A stretch of 64,000 bases of DNA from Sphingobium boeckii (GTDB lineage Bacteria > Pseudomonadota > Alphaproteobacteria > Sphingomonadales > Sphingomonadaceae): contig NZ_JACIJC010000004.1 in assembly GCF_014199215.1 (NCBI RefSeq), positions 124,001 to 188,000 of the forward strand. The letters run 5' to 3'. Numbering within the stretch: position 1 is the stretch's first letter; each line of letters opens with the position of its first letter. Positions 8,057 through 17,069 of the stretch are shown piece by piece. The notes beneath the pieces were generated by a model. The model was not told the DNA's origin. It made no database searches and was given only the letters and a program-made list of their open reading frames with translations. A program made the translations under genes and the position numbers.

Positions 8057-9755
8057 GCGCGTTGCTCCTCGAATCGGCCTGGATCAGATCACGCACGACA
8101 AGTGCCGCGCGCGCCGGGTCCTGGCGGACGAAATTGCGGATGAGATCGGCGCGGGCGGTATAGCCCGGCGCCGCTTCGATCATGTCGATCGTCACTTCGG
8201 AATCATTGCCGGTGCGCGCGCGATCCGCCAGGGCACTCGCGATTTCGCCGCCGAGCGCCGCCTTGGAGGCCTTCCCCGCGCCGGGCGCTTGGCCCGCCGC
8301 GGCGCGACGCTTGAGCATCGGACGACCGATACCGAACACCAGCAATATGACGACGAGCAGCGCAGTCACGTTGCGCGCCACCATCGCGATCCAATCCTGC
8401 TGCCACCAGGGCACGGCCTCTTCGGTCACATCGGCGAATTTGCGCGACGAGATGGCGATCTGATCGCCCCGCGCCTGATCGAAGCCGACCGCGCCCTTCA
8501 CCAGCGCATCGACAGCGGCGATTTCCGCCTTGCTGCGCGGCTTGCCGGTGGCGGGATCGCGGAGCGCGACCGCAACAGACAGGCGCTTGATTGAACCCAC
8601 GGGCTGCTTGGTCACGGAGACTTCACGGCCCAGTTCGAACGTGCGGTTATAATTTTCGGTGGTGCGCGCAGGTGTCGGCGGAACGGGTGCGCCGGCAACC
8701 GGCAGGGTCAGCGATGCGCCGGGCGCGGCCTGCACCTGTGATGCGGTAGGTGCCTGGTTCGAAATCGCGCCGGGAATGCCGCTCGCGCCGACGGGTTCGC
8801 CATCCTTGGTCCAGGCACCGCGCTCTTCGCGCACCGCTGACGTATCCTGCGGATAGGATTCGCGCGTGGCCTGAACCTCGGCGAAATCGACATCCGCATG
8901 GACCTCGGTGGTGAAATTGCCAGCGCCGAGCATCGGCGTTAGCAAAGCATTCAGGGATTCGACATAGCGCTTTTCCATGCGCTGCTGGATGTCGATCTGG
9001 CGATCCGACGCGGCAGACGATGCGTCGCCATTGCGCGAAAGCAGCCGGCCGGTCTGATCGACCACCGAGACACCCTCAGGCGACAGGCCGGGCACGGACG
9101 ATGCCACCAGATACGCCATGGCATGAACCTGGCCGTCGCTCAGCGAACGGCCATTCTGAAGCTGAAGCATCACCGAGGCTGCAGGCGCGGAACGATCGCG
9201 CAGGAACACGCTGGGCTGTTCGACGGCGAGATGCACCCGCGCGCTCTTCACCGCGTCCATTTCCTCGATCGTGCGGGCCAGATCGGCCTCGCGCGCGGCG
9301 CGCAGGCGCTGATCCTCAACCGCACGGCTCGCGCCCATCGGCATATTGCTGATCATGCTTTCGCTATCAGGCGCGCCCTTGGGCAGCCCCTGCGACGCGA
9401 GCAGCATCCGCGCTTCATGATAATCGGCTTCGGAGACGGACAGCGCGCCACTCTTGTTATCCAGCGTATAATCCACGCCGGCACTGCGCAGCGCATCCGC
9501 CACCACGGCCTTGTCGCCATCGGCGAGCCCGGCGAAAAGATCGCGCTGCGGCGGCTGGCTGAAGGCCGACCAGGCGAGCGCGCTCATGCCGATCAGCGAG
9601 GCGACCGCAATCGCGGGCATCGCCTTCGCGAAAGCCGGCTGTGCCGTGAACTGCCGCGCTTGCGACAAAATCCCCGCGGGCGACCAATCGGCGCGGCGGG
9701 GCTGGATCGAGCGGGGAGCTGATGGCTCCGGCGGGAGGGTGACAAGATCACTCAT
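8046..9755 (-). CDS. fliF: FliF, flagellar MS-ring protein
   Basis: 569 residues, the normal size. There is an N-terminal membrane helix at about residues 43-65 and a second near 450-470. The periplasmic ring-building domains in between include LFAGLADGDKAVVADALRSA and VHLAVEQPSVFLRDR. The C-terminal cytoplasmic tail binds FliG. FliF forms the inner-membrane ring on which rod and export apparatus assemble. It lies one base after fliE. Confidence 0.97.
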   Translation of the reverse strand: MSDLVTLPPEPSAPRSIQPRRADWSPAGILSQARQFTAQPAFAKAMPAIAVASLIGMSALAWSAFSQPPQRDLFAGLADGDKAVVADALRSAGVDYTLDNKSGALSVSEADYHEARMLLASQGLPKGAPDSESMISNMPMGASRAVEDQRLRAAREADLARTIEEMDAVKSARVHLAVEQPSVFLRDRSAPAASVMLQLQNGRSLSDGQVHAMAYLVASSVPGLSPEGVSVVDQTGRLLSRNGDASSAASDRQIDIQQRMEKRYVESLNALLTPMLGAGNFTTEVHADVDFAEVQATRESYPQDTSAVREERGAWTKDGEPVGASGIPGAISNQAPTASQVQAAPGASLTLPVAGAPVPPTPARTTENYNRTFELGREVSVTKQPVGSIKRLSVAVALRDPATGKPRSKAEIAAVDALVKGAVGFDQARGDQIAISSRKFADVTEEAVPWWQQDWIAMVARNVTALLVVILLVFGIGRPMLKRRAAAGQAPGAGKASKAALGGEIASALADRARTGNDSEVTIDMIEAAPGYTARADLIRNFVRQDPARAALVVRDLIQADSRSNARGD

Positions 9756-9756
9756 G

Positions 9757-10098
9757 TTACACCGGCATACTCATGATATCCTTGTAAGCGGACAGCAGCT
9801 TGTTGCGGACCTGAAGCGTGGCCTGGAAACCAAGCGTCGCCTGTTCGCGCGCGATCATCACCGCTGCAATGTCCGTCGTCTCGCCGCGTTCAAACGCTTC
9901 CGAAGCGGTGGACGCATTGGATTGGAGATTGTTGACCTCGCTCAGCGCACCGCGCAGCGCTTCGGTGAAATTGGCATCGCCCGTGGCATCCGTCTTGCCG
10001 ATGCCGGGCAGCCCCTGCCCCGCCACTTTCTGAAGCGAGGAATTCTGCTGCAGGATGGCGCTGCGCATTTGCATGATGCTGGTGGCGTCGATCTTCAT
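9757..10098 (-). CDS. fliE: FliE, rod-MS ring adaptor
   Basis: 113 residues from the ATG at 10098 (MKIDATSIMQMRS); a start six codons upstream is less likely. The C-terminal half carries the conserved FliE segment (FTEALRGALSEVNNLQSNAS ... ERGETTDIAAVMIAREQATLGFQATLQVRNKLLSAYKDIM, quoted in two parts). FliE is the first rod-type protein exported and connects FliF to the proximal rod. It is the second gene of the sigma-54-driven operon. Confidence 0.95.
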   Translation of the reverse strand: MKIDATSIMQMRSAILQQNSSLQKVAGQGLPGIGKTDATGDANFTEALRGALSEVNNLQSNASTASEAFERGETTDIAAVMIAREQATLGFQATLQVRNKLLSAYKDIMSMPV

Positions 10099-10112
10099 GG
10101 CTCTATCTCCAG

Positions 10113-11366
10113 TCAAGCCGCAGTACGGAATTCAGCGAGGCGGTAACGCAGTGTGCGTTCGCTGATGCCCAGCCGCTCGGCTGCGCGGACCCGGTGGCCG
10201 CCCGTGGCTTCAAGCGCTTCCCGGATCGCACGCGCCTGGCTCGCCCGGCCGATCTCGGACAGGCGATGCCGCTTTTCCGGCAGATACTCCGCGATCAGAA
10301 GGTTTTCATCGCGCGGCATATGGGTCGATTCGATCGAAAGATCGGATGCGTCCAGCCTTTCGCCCGCGCGCAGCAGCAATCCGCGCTGCAGCGTATTTTC
10401 CAGCTCGCGGACGTTGCCAGGCCAGCTATGCGCCATCAGCAGATCCAGCGCATTCGCGGTGGGCCAGGCAAAGGGGGCGTTCTTGGGCGAATGTTTCATC
10501 AGCAAGGTCGCGGCGATCGCGCGCACATCCTGGCGGCGATCGCGCAACGGCTTGATCTGCAACGGGATCACATTGAGACGCCAGTAAAGATCGGCCCTGA
10601 ACCGGCCCGCCGCCACTTCGCCCGCCAGATCGCGGTTGGCGGCGGCGATCACGCGGGCGTCGACAGGGATGGCGCGCGTGGCACCAACGGGGAGCACTTC
10701 ACGCTCCTGCAGCGCGCGCAGCAGCTTGGCCTGAAGATCCAGTGGCAGTTCGGCTACCTCGTCCAGCATTAGCGTGCCGCCATCGGCGGCGCGGAACAAG
10801 CCTTCGCCCGATGTGCCCGCGCCGGTGAAGCTGCCCTTTTGATGACCGAACAATATGGCTTCGAGCATCGTCGAAGGCAGCGCTGCGCAATTGACCGGCA
10901 CGAACGGCTGATTGGCGCGTAGGGACGACGCATGGACGAAGCGGGAAACGCCTTCCTTGCCGGTGCCGGTTTCGCCCAGCACCAGAACGGTGGCATCGCT
11001 GGCGGCCACGCGCTCGCACATTTGCAGGAAGCGCCCGGACTCCGGTTCGCCCGATGCGGGGCGATGGGCCGGGCGGACCAGCTCGGTCAACATGGCGTGA
11101 CCAAACGCCATATCTTCGAACCCGAAGCCGATCCGCGCCGGAAGACCGCCAGAAGACCAGGAAAACTCTGGCGGCCCATCTCTGAATTCCAAAAACACAT
11201 CGCCGCAATTGGCCTGTGCCATTTCGGTGACGTGCAGCACGCGGGGCGCGCCGCGGCGTTCGGGCACGATTACGGGGGCGACGTGACAGGCAAGCCCCGT
11301 CGCCGCGATCCATCTCATCAACGTGGGGCTGGCTTCAGCCGCGCGGTCGCTGACGATTACACTCAT
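10113..11366 (-). CDS. Sigma-54-dependent flagellar transcription activator (FlbD/FleQ type)
   Basis: 417 residues from the ATG at 11366, which has a GGGGG ribosome site upstream; a TTG at 11381 is also in frame. The AAA+ domain has Walker A GETGTGKE (131-138), the sigma-54 contact loop GSFTGA (178-183; the usual form is GAFTGA) and Walker B TLMLDE (198-203). A Fis-type helix-turn-helix ends the protein ([19 protein letters not shown]). The first 115 residues show no convincing receiver-domain aspartate. It heads the fliE-fliR operon behind its own sigma-54 promoter, so it is probably the master activator of the hook-basal-body genes and may autoregulate. FlbD and FleQ are both possible names. 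Confidence 0.88.
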   Translation of the reverse strand: MSVIVSDRAAEASPTLMRWIAATGLACHVAPVIVPERRGAPRVLHVTEMAQANCGDVFLEFRDGPPEFSWSSGGLPARIGFGFEDMAFGHAMLTELVRPAHRPASGEPESGRFLQMCERVAASDATVLVLGETGTGKEGVSRFVHASSLRANQPFVPVNCAALPSTMLEAILFGHQKGSFTGAGTSGEGLFRAADGGTLMLDEVAELPLDLQAKLLRALQEREVLPVGATRAIPVDARVIAAANRDLAGEVAAGRFRADLYWRLNVIPLQIKPLRDRRQDVRAIAATLLMKHSPKNAPFAWPTANALDLLMAHSWPGNVRELENTLQRGLLLRAGERLDASDLSIESTHMPRDENLLIAEYLPEKRHRLSEIGRASQARAIREALEATGGHRVRAAERLGISERTLRYRLAEFRTAA

Positions 11367-11413
11367 TCCTTGGTCCCCCAAATCGCGACCCCCCAGGCCG
11401 CAACGATAAATTA

Positions 11414-11429
11414 AGCAACAATTGTGCCA
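11414..11429 (-). promoter_or_regulatory. Sigma-54 promoter of the regulator-fli operon
   Basis: On the minus strand the site reads TGGCACAATTGTTGCT. It matches the -24/-12 consensus TGGCACGnnnnTTGCW with correct GG-N10-GC spacing. It lies about 48 nt upstream of the regulator ATG and should start transcription near 11403. Confidence 0.85.
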
Positions 11430-11534
11430 AACCGGGAACGGCTGAATCCTCCTACGCGTGCGCGTGATTCCACAATCATGTGACGTAAAGCCGACGCCGG
11501 TTTCGTCGGGATGCCGACAAAAATGCGGCTGCCC

Positions 11535-11561
11535 TTAAATGTTCCTGAGCCTCGCCGTTAT
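11535..11561 (+). promoter_or_regulatory. Sigma-28 (FliA) type promoter of flagellin
   Basis: TTAAA, a 14-15 nt spacer and GCCGTTAT, about 66 nt before the flagellin ATG. The -10 box is nearly the same as at the flgM and motA promoters here. The family consensus is TAAA-N15-GCCGATAA. Confidence 0.6.
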
Positions 11562-11626
11562 CCCGGTTGTGGCTGCTGCGGGTTTCTTTCTGGCGGCCGG
11601 GGAATTGAAGCGAGAAAGGATCTAAT

Positions 11627-12439
11627 ATGACCGTAATCAACACCAATGTGAGCGCACTGCGCGCCTCCACCGCATCGCGCAGCGCCGACAAGGCATTGGG
11701 CACCGCCATGGAGCGTCTCTCCACCGGCAAGCGCATCAACAGCGCAAAGGACGACGCAGCGGGCCTGGCCATCGCCACCCGCATGACTTCGGAAATTCGC
11801 GGCCTCAATGCAGCGGTGCGCAACTCGAACGACGGCATTTCACTGGTTCAGACCGCTGAAGGCGCGATGGGCGAAGTGACGAGCATGTTGCAGCGTATGC
11901 GCGAACTGTCTGTTCAGTCTGCCAACGGCACGCTGACCACCGAAGATCGCACCAATCTTCAGGCGGAAGTCTCGCAGCTCATCAGCCAGATCGGCGATGT
12001 TTCCAGCCGCACCAACTTCAACGGCACGTCGCTGATGGCAGCGTCGACCTCGATCACGATCCAGACCGGCAGCAAGGCTTCCGAAACGGTTCAGTTCAGC
12101 ATCGGTTCGATGACGACGGCTTCGCTGGGCGTTGCCGCCACGACCGTCGCCACAGCAGCCGGCGCAACCGCAGCGCTGACGGCAATCGATACCGCGCTGA
12201 CCACGGTCACCACGGAACGCGCCAATCTCGGTGCCGTCCAGAACCGTCTCGACGCGACGATCAGCAATCTGACGAACCGCGCCACCAACCTGACGGAATC
12301 GCGTTCGCGCATCGAAGATGCCGATTTCTCCGAGGAAACCACCAACCTCGCCAAGTCTCAGATCCTGAGCCAGGCATCGACCGCGATGCTGGCCCAGGCC
12401 AATCAGAGCCAACAGAATGTGCTTAGCCTGCTTCGTTAA
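11627..12439 (+). CDS. fliC: Flagellin
   Basis: 270 residues. It has the conserved N-terminal D0/D1 part ([14 protein letters not shown], then [20 protein letters not shown]) and a C-terminal D1/D0 part ([20 protein letters not shown], ending QNVLSLLR). The central surface domain is reduced to about 40 residues rich in T, A and S, so this is a short filament subunit. It is monocistronic, with ribosome site GAAAGGA, a sigma-28-type promoter upstream and strong hairpins downstream. No fliD, fliS, flaF or flbT is adjacent. Confidence 0.97.
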   Translation: MTVINTNVSALRASTASRSADKALGTAMERLSTGKRINSAKDDAAGLAIATRMTSEIRGLNAAVRNSNDGISLVQTAEGAMGEVTSMLQRMRELSVQSANGTLTTEDRTNLQAEVSQLISQIGDVSSRTNFNGTSLMAASTSITIQTGSKASETVQFSIGSMTTASLGVAATTVATAAGATAALTAIDTALTTVTTERANLGAVQNRLDATISNLTNRATNLTESRSRIEDADFSEETTNLAKSQILSQASTAMLAQANQSQQNVLSLLR

Positions 12440-12461
12440 GGTCCCACGAGCCGAAGCAGGT

Positions 12462-12492
12462 GGCTCCCGGCGCACCCCACGCGCCGGGAGCC
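12462..12492 (+). terminator. GC-rich hairpin after flagellin
   Basis: A perfect 12-bp stem (GGCTCCCGGCGC with GCGCCGGGAGCC) around a 7-nt loop, 23 nt after the flagellin stop. No U-tract follows. It may stabilise the mRNA 3' end or act with the terminator just downstream. Confidence 0.6.
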
Positions 12493-12513
12493 CCAGTTTG
12501 AGTAAGCGTAAGG

Positions 12514-12546
12514 AAAAGGGCTCCGCAATTGCGGAGCCCTTTTTTG
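12514..12546 (+). terminator. Intrinsic terminator of flagellin
   Basis: A 9-bp stem GGGCTCCGC/GCGGAGCCC with loop AATT, preceded by AAAA and followed by TTTTTT. The flanking A and T runs also make it able to work on the minus strand. Confidence 0.9.
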
Positions 12547-12581
12547 TTTGGGGTTTCAGCGAACGGTAACCTCAGCTTCAA

Positions 12582-12655
12582 CCGTTTGTGCCGAGCGCAG
12601 TCGAGGGACGTGGGAGACTGTCACCGCGTCCCTCGACTGCGCTCGGGACAAACGG
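12582..12655. repeat. Palindromic repeat, family A copy 1
   Basis: A 29-bp inverted repeat (left arm CCGTTTGTGCCGAGCGCAGT, continuing to GGGACG) around about 16 nt. It sits between convergent genes fliC and fliA, ending 11 nt before the fliA stop. A relative occurs at 49641-49711. Confidence 0.85.
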
Positions 12656-12665
12656 AACTAGAGAC

Positions 12666-13394
12666 TCAATGCCAGGCGGAAAGCTGCAACCTCAAGCGGT
12701 CCAGCGCCACCTTCTTGATCTGGCAGACGCGCGCGGCGCTGACGCCCAGCACTTCGCGGATTTCCTCGAGATTGAGTTCTTCGACGAAATAGAGCTGGAG
12801 CACCAGCGCCTCGCGTTCGGGCAGATCGCGGATACCCGCTTCGATCGCATCGCGCAGCGCCGAGCGCTCCAATGCGTCGTCGGCGCGGTCTTCCACATCG
12901 GCGAACCACAGCGAGTGATCCGAATAAATCTCGTCGAGTGATTCATGAACGCTGCCTTCCGAACCATCGACCAGCGCGCGATAATCCGCGGCGTTCAGCC
13001 CCATGGCCTCGGCCATTTCAGCCTCATGCGCATGACGACCCAGCACGGACTCCAGACGCTTGCGCGTGGCCGCCAGTTCGCGGCGGCGGCTCATGGCGGA
13101 ACGGCATATGGTGGCCTGGCTGCGCAATTTGTCGATCATCGCGCCGCGGATGCGCATGGAGGCATAGGTGCCAAAGGCATAGCCGCGATCTTCGTAGCCA
13201 TTGGCCGCCTCGACCAGCGCCACCATGCCGATCTGCACCAGATCCTCGACATCGATCGCCGATGCCACGCGCCCGTGCACATGCCACGCGATCTTGCGGA
13301 CCAGCGGCATATGCTGACGGATCAGCGCCTGCGGATCCTGCCGCGCAGGATTGCGGCCGTAGGTGGCGGGCTGCACCGAAAGCTCAATCGGCAT
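12666..13394 (-). CDS. fliA: FliA, flagellar sigma factor 28
   Basis: 242 residues from the ATG at 13394 (MPIELSV), 11 nt inside the flhG 3' end. Sigma region 2 is clear (HMPLVRKIAWHVHGRVASAI, EDLVQIGMVALVEAANGYED, TYASMRIRGAMIDKLRS). Region 4 has EEIREVLGVSAARVCQIKK as helix-turn-helix. It directs late flagellar genes and is inhibited by FlgM, encoded nearby. It is cotranscribed with flhA and flhG. Confidence 0.95.
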   Translation of the reverse strand: MPIELSVQPATYGRNPARQDPQALIRQHMPLVRKIAWHVHGRVASAIDVEDLVQIGMVALVEAANGYEDRGYAFGTYASMRIRGAMIDKLRSQATICRSAMSRRRELAATRKRLESVLGRHAHEAEMAEAMGLNAADYRALVDGSEGSVHESLDEIYSDHSLWFADVEDRADDALERSALRDAIEAGIRDLPEREALVLQLYFVEELNLEEIREVLGVSAARVCQIKKVALDRLRLQLSAWH

Positions 13395-14193
13395 CCTGCA
13401 TCTCCAGCGCGAAGAAGCGATCGCCGCCGATGGTCGGCGCGATGCGATCCCTGTCCAGGGCGACCGCGATCCGCTGAATGGCGGCAGAGGCGCGCGATTC
13501 AGGAAAGGCATCCAGGCAGCAATGCTTGCGGAACACCGCGGCGCGCATATGTTCGTCGCGCGGGATGGAGCCGAGGAAATGCAGTTCGGACGTGAGAAAC
13601 CGTGAGGCCACATCGCTGAACCGGTTGAACAGATCGCGTCCCGCCGCTTCGTCATCCACCGTATTGGCGATTACCGAAACCGAACGGCAGCCATATTCAA
13701 GCGTGAGCAGCTTCAGCGTGGCATAAGCGTCCATGAAGGTCGTCGGTTCGGCGGATACGATCAGCAGCACGCGATCCGAATCCGCGATCGTCGAGACGCC
13801 CTGCGGCGACACGCCGGACGGCGTATCGACGATCACATAATCCAGCGCATGGGCGCGCAGCCGCATCTCCAGCGCGAGCCGGCGACGCAATTTGTGGCGC
13901 GAGGGCGGCAGGCTGCCGGCGCTGCCGCCGGGGATCAGATGAAGCCCGCCCGGCCCCTGCAGCATGATCGATTCCAGATCGGCATGGCCTGCGGCGAACC
14001 GCTCCAGATCGACACCCGCATTAATGCCCAGCATGATCGCGGCATTCGCCATGCCGAAATCGCAATCCATCAGCATCGTGCGGCGGTTCATCCGCGCCAG
14101 CGCCACGCTGAGGTTCACGGCGATATTGGTCTTGCCGACGCCGCCCTTACCGCTGGCGAACGCGATCACGCGCGCACGTTCATAGGCGCTCAT
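13384..14193 (-). CDS. flhG: FlhG/FleN, MinD-like ATPase for flagellar number control
   Basis: 269 residues. A deviant Walker A motif SGKGGVGKT lies at about residues 14-22, a switch-like LMDCDFGMANAAIML follows, and VIVDTPSGVSPQG is the MinD/ParA-type catalytic segment. FlhG proteins set flagellar number and placement and act on FlhF and on FleQ-type activators. No flhF lies between flhA and flhG as in many polar-flagellate bacteria. It overlaps flhA and fliA. Confidence 0.92.
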   Translation of the reverse strand: MSAYERARVIAFASGKGGVGKTNIAVNLSVALARMNRRTMLMDCDFGMANAAIMLGINAGVDLERFAAGHADLESIMLQGPGGLHLIPGGSAGSLPPSRHKLRRRLALEMRLRAHALDYVIVDTPSGVSPQGVSTIADSDRVLLIVSAEPTTFMDAYATLKLLTLEYGCRSVSVIANTVDDEAAGRDLFNRFSDVASRFLTSELHFLGSIPRDEHMRAAVFRKHCCLDAFPESRASAAIQRIAVALDRDRIAPTIGGDRFFALEMQDAD

Positions 14194-16295
14194 GATACGG
14201 TCTCCCTGATGGCGATGGGCTGGGTCTGATCGCCGCCGATCACGGCGACGACCTCAACCGGTTTGGAATCCGGAATTTCAAGAAAGCTCAAGACGGGCGC
14301 ATCATGCAGATGAGGGCCGAGCAGCCGTGCAAGCGCGGGCCGCGCGAGCGGCGACGTCACCAGTGCGAAAGATCGTGCCGCGCCCAGCAGCGGCTGGGCG
14401 GCACTCATCACGGATTCGATGATGCGGTTGGCCAAAGCGGGATCGAAAGGATGCGCGGCATTGGGATCCATCCGTACCGCCTGCGACAGCAGCGATTCCA
14501 ATCCCGAATCGAGCGTGATCACGGGGAGCGGCATCTTGATCGGCACGATACGCTGAATGATGATCGCGCCGATCCGCTTGCGCACCTTTTCGAGCAGCGG
14601 GCTGGCGCTGGTTTCGTCACGTGAAGCCTCCACCATGGCTTCGGCAATCCTGCGGAAATCCTTGAGCGATACGCCCTCGGCCAGCAGCGCGCGGCACAGC
14701 GACATGATATCGGTCAGCGACAGAGGTGAAGGCGTGAGGCCGGAGACGAGCTGCGGCGCAGATTCCTTGAGCGCCTCGACCAATTTATCCGTCTCATCCA
14801 GGCCGAAAAGTTCGGCGGCATTGTTGATCACGAGTTGATTGAGGTGCGTGGCGATCACGGTAGCGGGATCGACCACGGTATAGCCCGCCACGATCGCGTC
14901 GCTACGCTGATCGGGGGAAATCCAGCAGGCATCCAGGCCGAAGGTGGGATCCTTGACCGGACGGCCCTGCACCTGAATTTCCACCTCGCCGCTATCCAGC
15001 GCGAGCAGATCTTCCGGCCAGATTTCATCCTCGCCCAGCACGACACCATTGACGACGATCCGATAGCTGTTGGGCGCGAGCGAGAGATTGTCGCGCACGC
15101 GCACCATCGGCACCACAAAGCCCAATTCGCGCGAAAGCTGGCGACGGATGCCCGTGATCCGGCCCATCAGCGGCGCATTCTTGCGCTCATCGACCAATGC
15201 GACGAGACCGTAACCCAGATCGAGGCTGAGCGGCGCGGAATCGCTCACGTCATTCCAGTCGATCGTGGCGGGCGCAGGTTCGGCCCGCAGTTCATCGGCC
15301 GCCGCGGCGCTCGCATCGGCTTCGTTCGGTATGCCCATCCGCCAGGCGAAAAAGCCGCAAAGCGCGGCTGCACTCAGCATGATGAAATGCGGCATACCCG
15401 GCAATATGCCGAGAAAACCCAGGATCGCAGCGACGGGCACCCAGGCGCGGCGCGAACTGAAATCGCTGGAAATCTGCGCGGAAAGATCAAGCGGCGAGGT
15501 GACCCGGGTGACGATCGCGGCCGCTGCGATCGAGAGCAGCAAGGCGGGCACCTGCGCCACCAGCGCATCGCCGATGGCAAGCAGGATATAGGTGGATGCA
15601 GCCTCGCTGAAGGAAAGACCGTGGCTCACCACGCCCAAAGTCAGGCCGCCCAGGATGTTGATGACCAGGATCAGCACGCCGGCAACGGCATCGCCCTTTA
15701 CGAATTTGGAGGCACCATCCATCGAGCCATAAAAATCGGCTTCGGTGGCGACTTCCTGGCGACGCGCCTTGGCTTCGTCGGGTGTCAACAAACCGGCGTT
15801 GAGATCAGCGTCGATCGCCATCTGCTTGCCGGGCAAAGCATCCAGCGTGAAGCGCGCCGAAACCTCGGAAACGCGGCCCGCCCCCTTGGTGATCACCACC
15901 AGATTGATGATCATCAGGATGCCGAAGACGAAGAGGCCGACGACATAATCGCCGCCGATCAGGAAGCTGCCGAACGCCTCGATCACATGACCCGCGGCAT
16001 CCGGCCCTTCATGCCCATCGACCAGGACGACGCGGGTGGAGGCGACGTTCAGCGAGAGACGAAACAGCGTCGCGAACAGCAAAACCGTAGGAAATGACGA
16101 GAAATCAAGCGGTTTTGCGGCGTTCAGCGAGACCATGAGGACCGCGAGCGCGACGATGATGCTGGTGATGAATCCGATATCGAGGATGAAGGCCGGGATC
16201 GGCACGATCATCAGGCCGACGAGCGCCAGCGTGGCGAACGGCAGGATCGCTTTACGCGCTGCGTCGCCCCAGATCCGTGTGCGGACCCCGCTCAT
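14190..16295 (-). CDS. flhA: FlhA, flagellar export gate protein
   Basis: 701 residues, standard length. The N-terminal half has about eight membrane helices and the FHIPEP-family cytoplasmic loop (LDALPGKQMAIDADLNAG, about residues 150-170). The C-terminal cytosolic part docks export chaperones. FlhA forms the nonameric ring that uses the proton gradient for export. It is first in an operon with flhG and fliA behind a sigma-54 promoter at 16378-16393. Confidence 0.97.
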   Translation of the reverse strand: MSGVRTRIWGDAARKAILPFATLALVGLMIVPIPAFILDIGFITSIIVALAVLMVSLNAAKPLDFSSFPTVLLFATLFRLSLNVASTRVVLVDGHEGPDAAGHVIEAFGSFLIGGDYVVGLFVFGILMIINLVVITKGAGRVSEVSARFTLDALPGKQMAIDADLNAGLLTPDEAKARRQEVATEADFYGSMDGASKFVKGDAVAGVLILVINILGGLTLGVVSHGLSFSEAASTYILLAIGDALVAQVPALLLSIAAAAIVTRVTSPLDLSAQISSDFSSRRAWVPVAAILGFLGILPGMPHFIMLSAAALCGFFAWRMGIPNEADASAAAADELRAEPAPATIDWNDVSDSAPLSLDLGYGLVALVDERKNAPLMGRITGIRRQLSRELGFVVPMVRVRDNLSLAPNSYRIVVNGVVLGEDEIWPEDLLALDSGEVEIQVQGRPVKDPTFGLDACWISPDQRSDAIVAGYTVVDPATVIATHLNQLVINNAAELFGLDETDKLVEALKESAPQLVSGLTPSPLSLTDIMSLCRALLAEGVSLKDFRRIAEAMVEASRDETSASPLLEKVRKRIGAIIIQRIVPIKMPLPVITLDSGLESLLSQAVRMDPNAAHPFDPALANRIIESVMSAAQPLLGAARSFALVTSPLARPALARLLGPHLHDAPVLSFLEIPDSKPVEVVAVIGGDQTQPIAIRETVS

Positions 16296-16377
16296 GCGCG
16301 ATCACCCGCATCGCGGACCCGCAAATTCCCCCACCGCGTCGAAAACATGACACCTCCGCCCCAATTGCGGAGATCTC

Positions 16378-16393
16378 AGCAATTAGCGTGCCA
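16378..16393 (-). promoter_or_regulatory. Sigma-54 promoter of flhA-flhG-fliA
   Basis: The minus strand reads TGGCACGCTAATTGCT, a full match to TGGCACGnnnnTTGCW. It lies just downstream of the flgN stop and 83 nt before the flhA ATG. The leader contains a CTCCGC-GCGGAG stem. Confidence 0.9.
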
Positions 16394-16394
16394 G

Positions 16395-16739
16395 TCAGCT
16401 TAACTGTTTATAAGGAGCCTGACGCTGCTGACCATTGCGGTCATAGGCGAGCGCGGCGACATGGCCGGGTCGCAGCGCGGCGAGCGCCTCGAGCTGCCGA
16501 TCCGCGGCGTCGCTCATCACATTGGCTTGCATCCGCGCGGATTCCGCCACGGCCAGCGCCTTTTTCAGCGTGGCGCGCAATTCGGGTGTGGCCCGCCACG
16601 CCCCAACACCGCGCACCGCATCGACAGCGGCGGCAACTTCGGTGACCGCGGTCTCGATCGCGCTGCAATCGCGTCCGCCCAGCGCACGCGAGAGTTTTTC
16701 CATGCTTTCAAGCACCACCTCGGGCGCGGATTTCATCAT
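16395..16739 (-). CDS. flgN: Probable FlgN, hook-filament junction chaperone
   Basis: 114 residues, mostly helical and alanine-rich (EVVLESMEKLSRALGGRD, later ATLKKALAVAESARMQANVM). FlgN chaperones FlgK and FlgL for export. The family is poorly conserved; the call rests on size, helical character and position 3 nt after flgM. Two adjacent ATGs could start it (16739 or 16736). Confidence 0.7.
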   Translation of the reverse strand: MMKSAPEVVLESMEKLSRALGGRDCSAIETAVTEVAAAVDAVRGVGAWRATPELRATLKKALAVAESARMQANVMSDAADRQLEALAALRPGHVAALAYDRNGQQRQAPYKQLS

Positions 16740-16742
16740 GCG

Positions 16743-17024
16743 TCAGCCCTGCGCGCCCAGATCGAGATCGATCATCTTCTGCGCGATCTGCCGGGGATCG
16801 ATCCGATAGCTGCCGTCAGCGATCTGCGCCTTGATCCGCGCCACGCGTTCGGCGTCTACCGGCGGCCCGGCGGCCACGATCGTGTCGATCGTCGAAGGCT
16901 CCACGTCCGCGCTGCGGGCGCGGCCAACCGCTTCCGTGCGCGCGACGGGTCTTCCATCGGATACAGTCTGCGCACGGCCCGGCTCAATGCGGCCACCCAG
17001 CGCCTGTCCTATTCCCTTGATCAT
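16743..17024 (-). CDS. flgM: FlgM, anti-sigma-28 factor
   Basis: 93 residues from the ATG at 17024 with an ideal AAGGAGGA ribosome site; a start nine codons upstream is not favoured. The C-terminal sigma-binding part is typical (VDAERVARIKAQIADGSYRI, then PRQIAQKMIDLDL). FlgM holds FliA inactive until the hook is complete and FlgM is exported. A sigma-28-type promoter lies directly upstream, implying feedback. Confidence 0.93.
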   Translation of the reverse strand: MIKGIGQALGGRIEPGRAQTVSDGRPVARTEAVGRARSADVEPSTIDTIVAAGPPVDAERVARIKAQIADGSYRIDPRQIAQKMIDLDLGAQG

Positions 17025-17069
17025 TCGATCCTCCTTGGCATTGCTGCCCAATTCTTCCGCTCAAGGGGT

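Noticed and set aside
9123-9722. 199-codon plus-strand frame
   Set aside because: Antisense to fliF with no coding features.
11486-11520. TAAA ... GCCGACAA as a sigma-28 promoter of flagellin
   Set aside because: Spacer is 23 nt instead of about 15; the site at 11535-11561 fits better.
14835-16097. 420-codon plus-strand frame
   Set aside because: Antisense to flhA; no domain or ribosome site.
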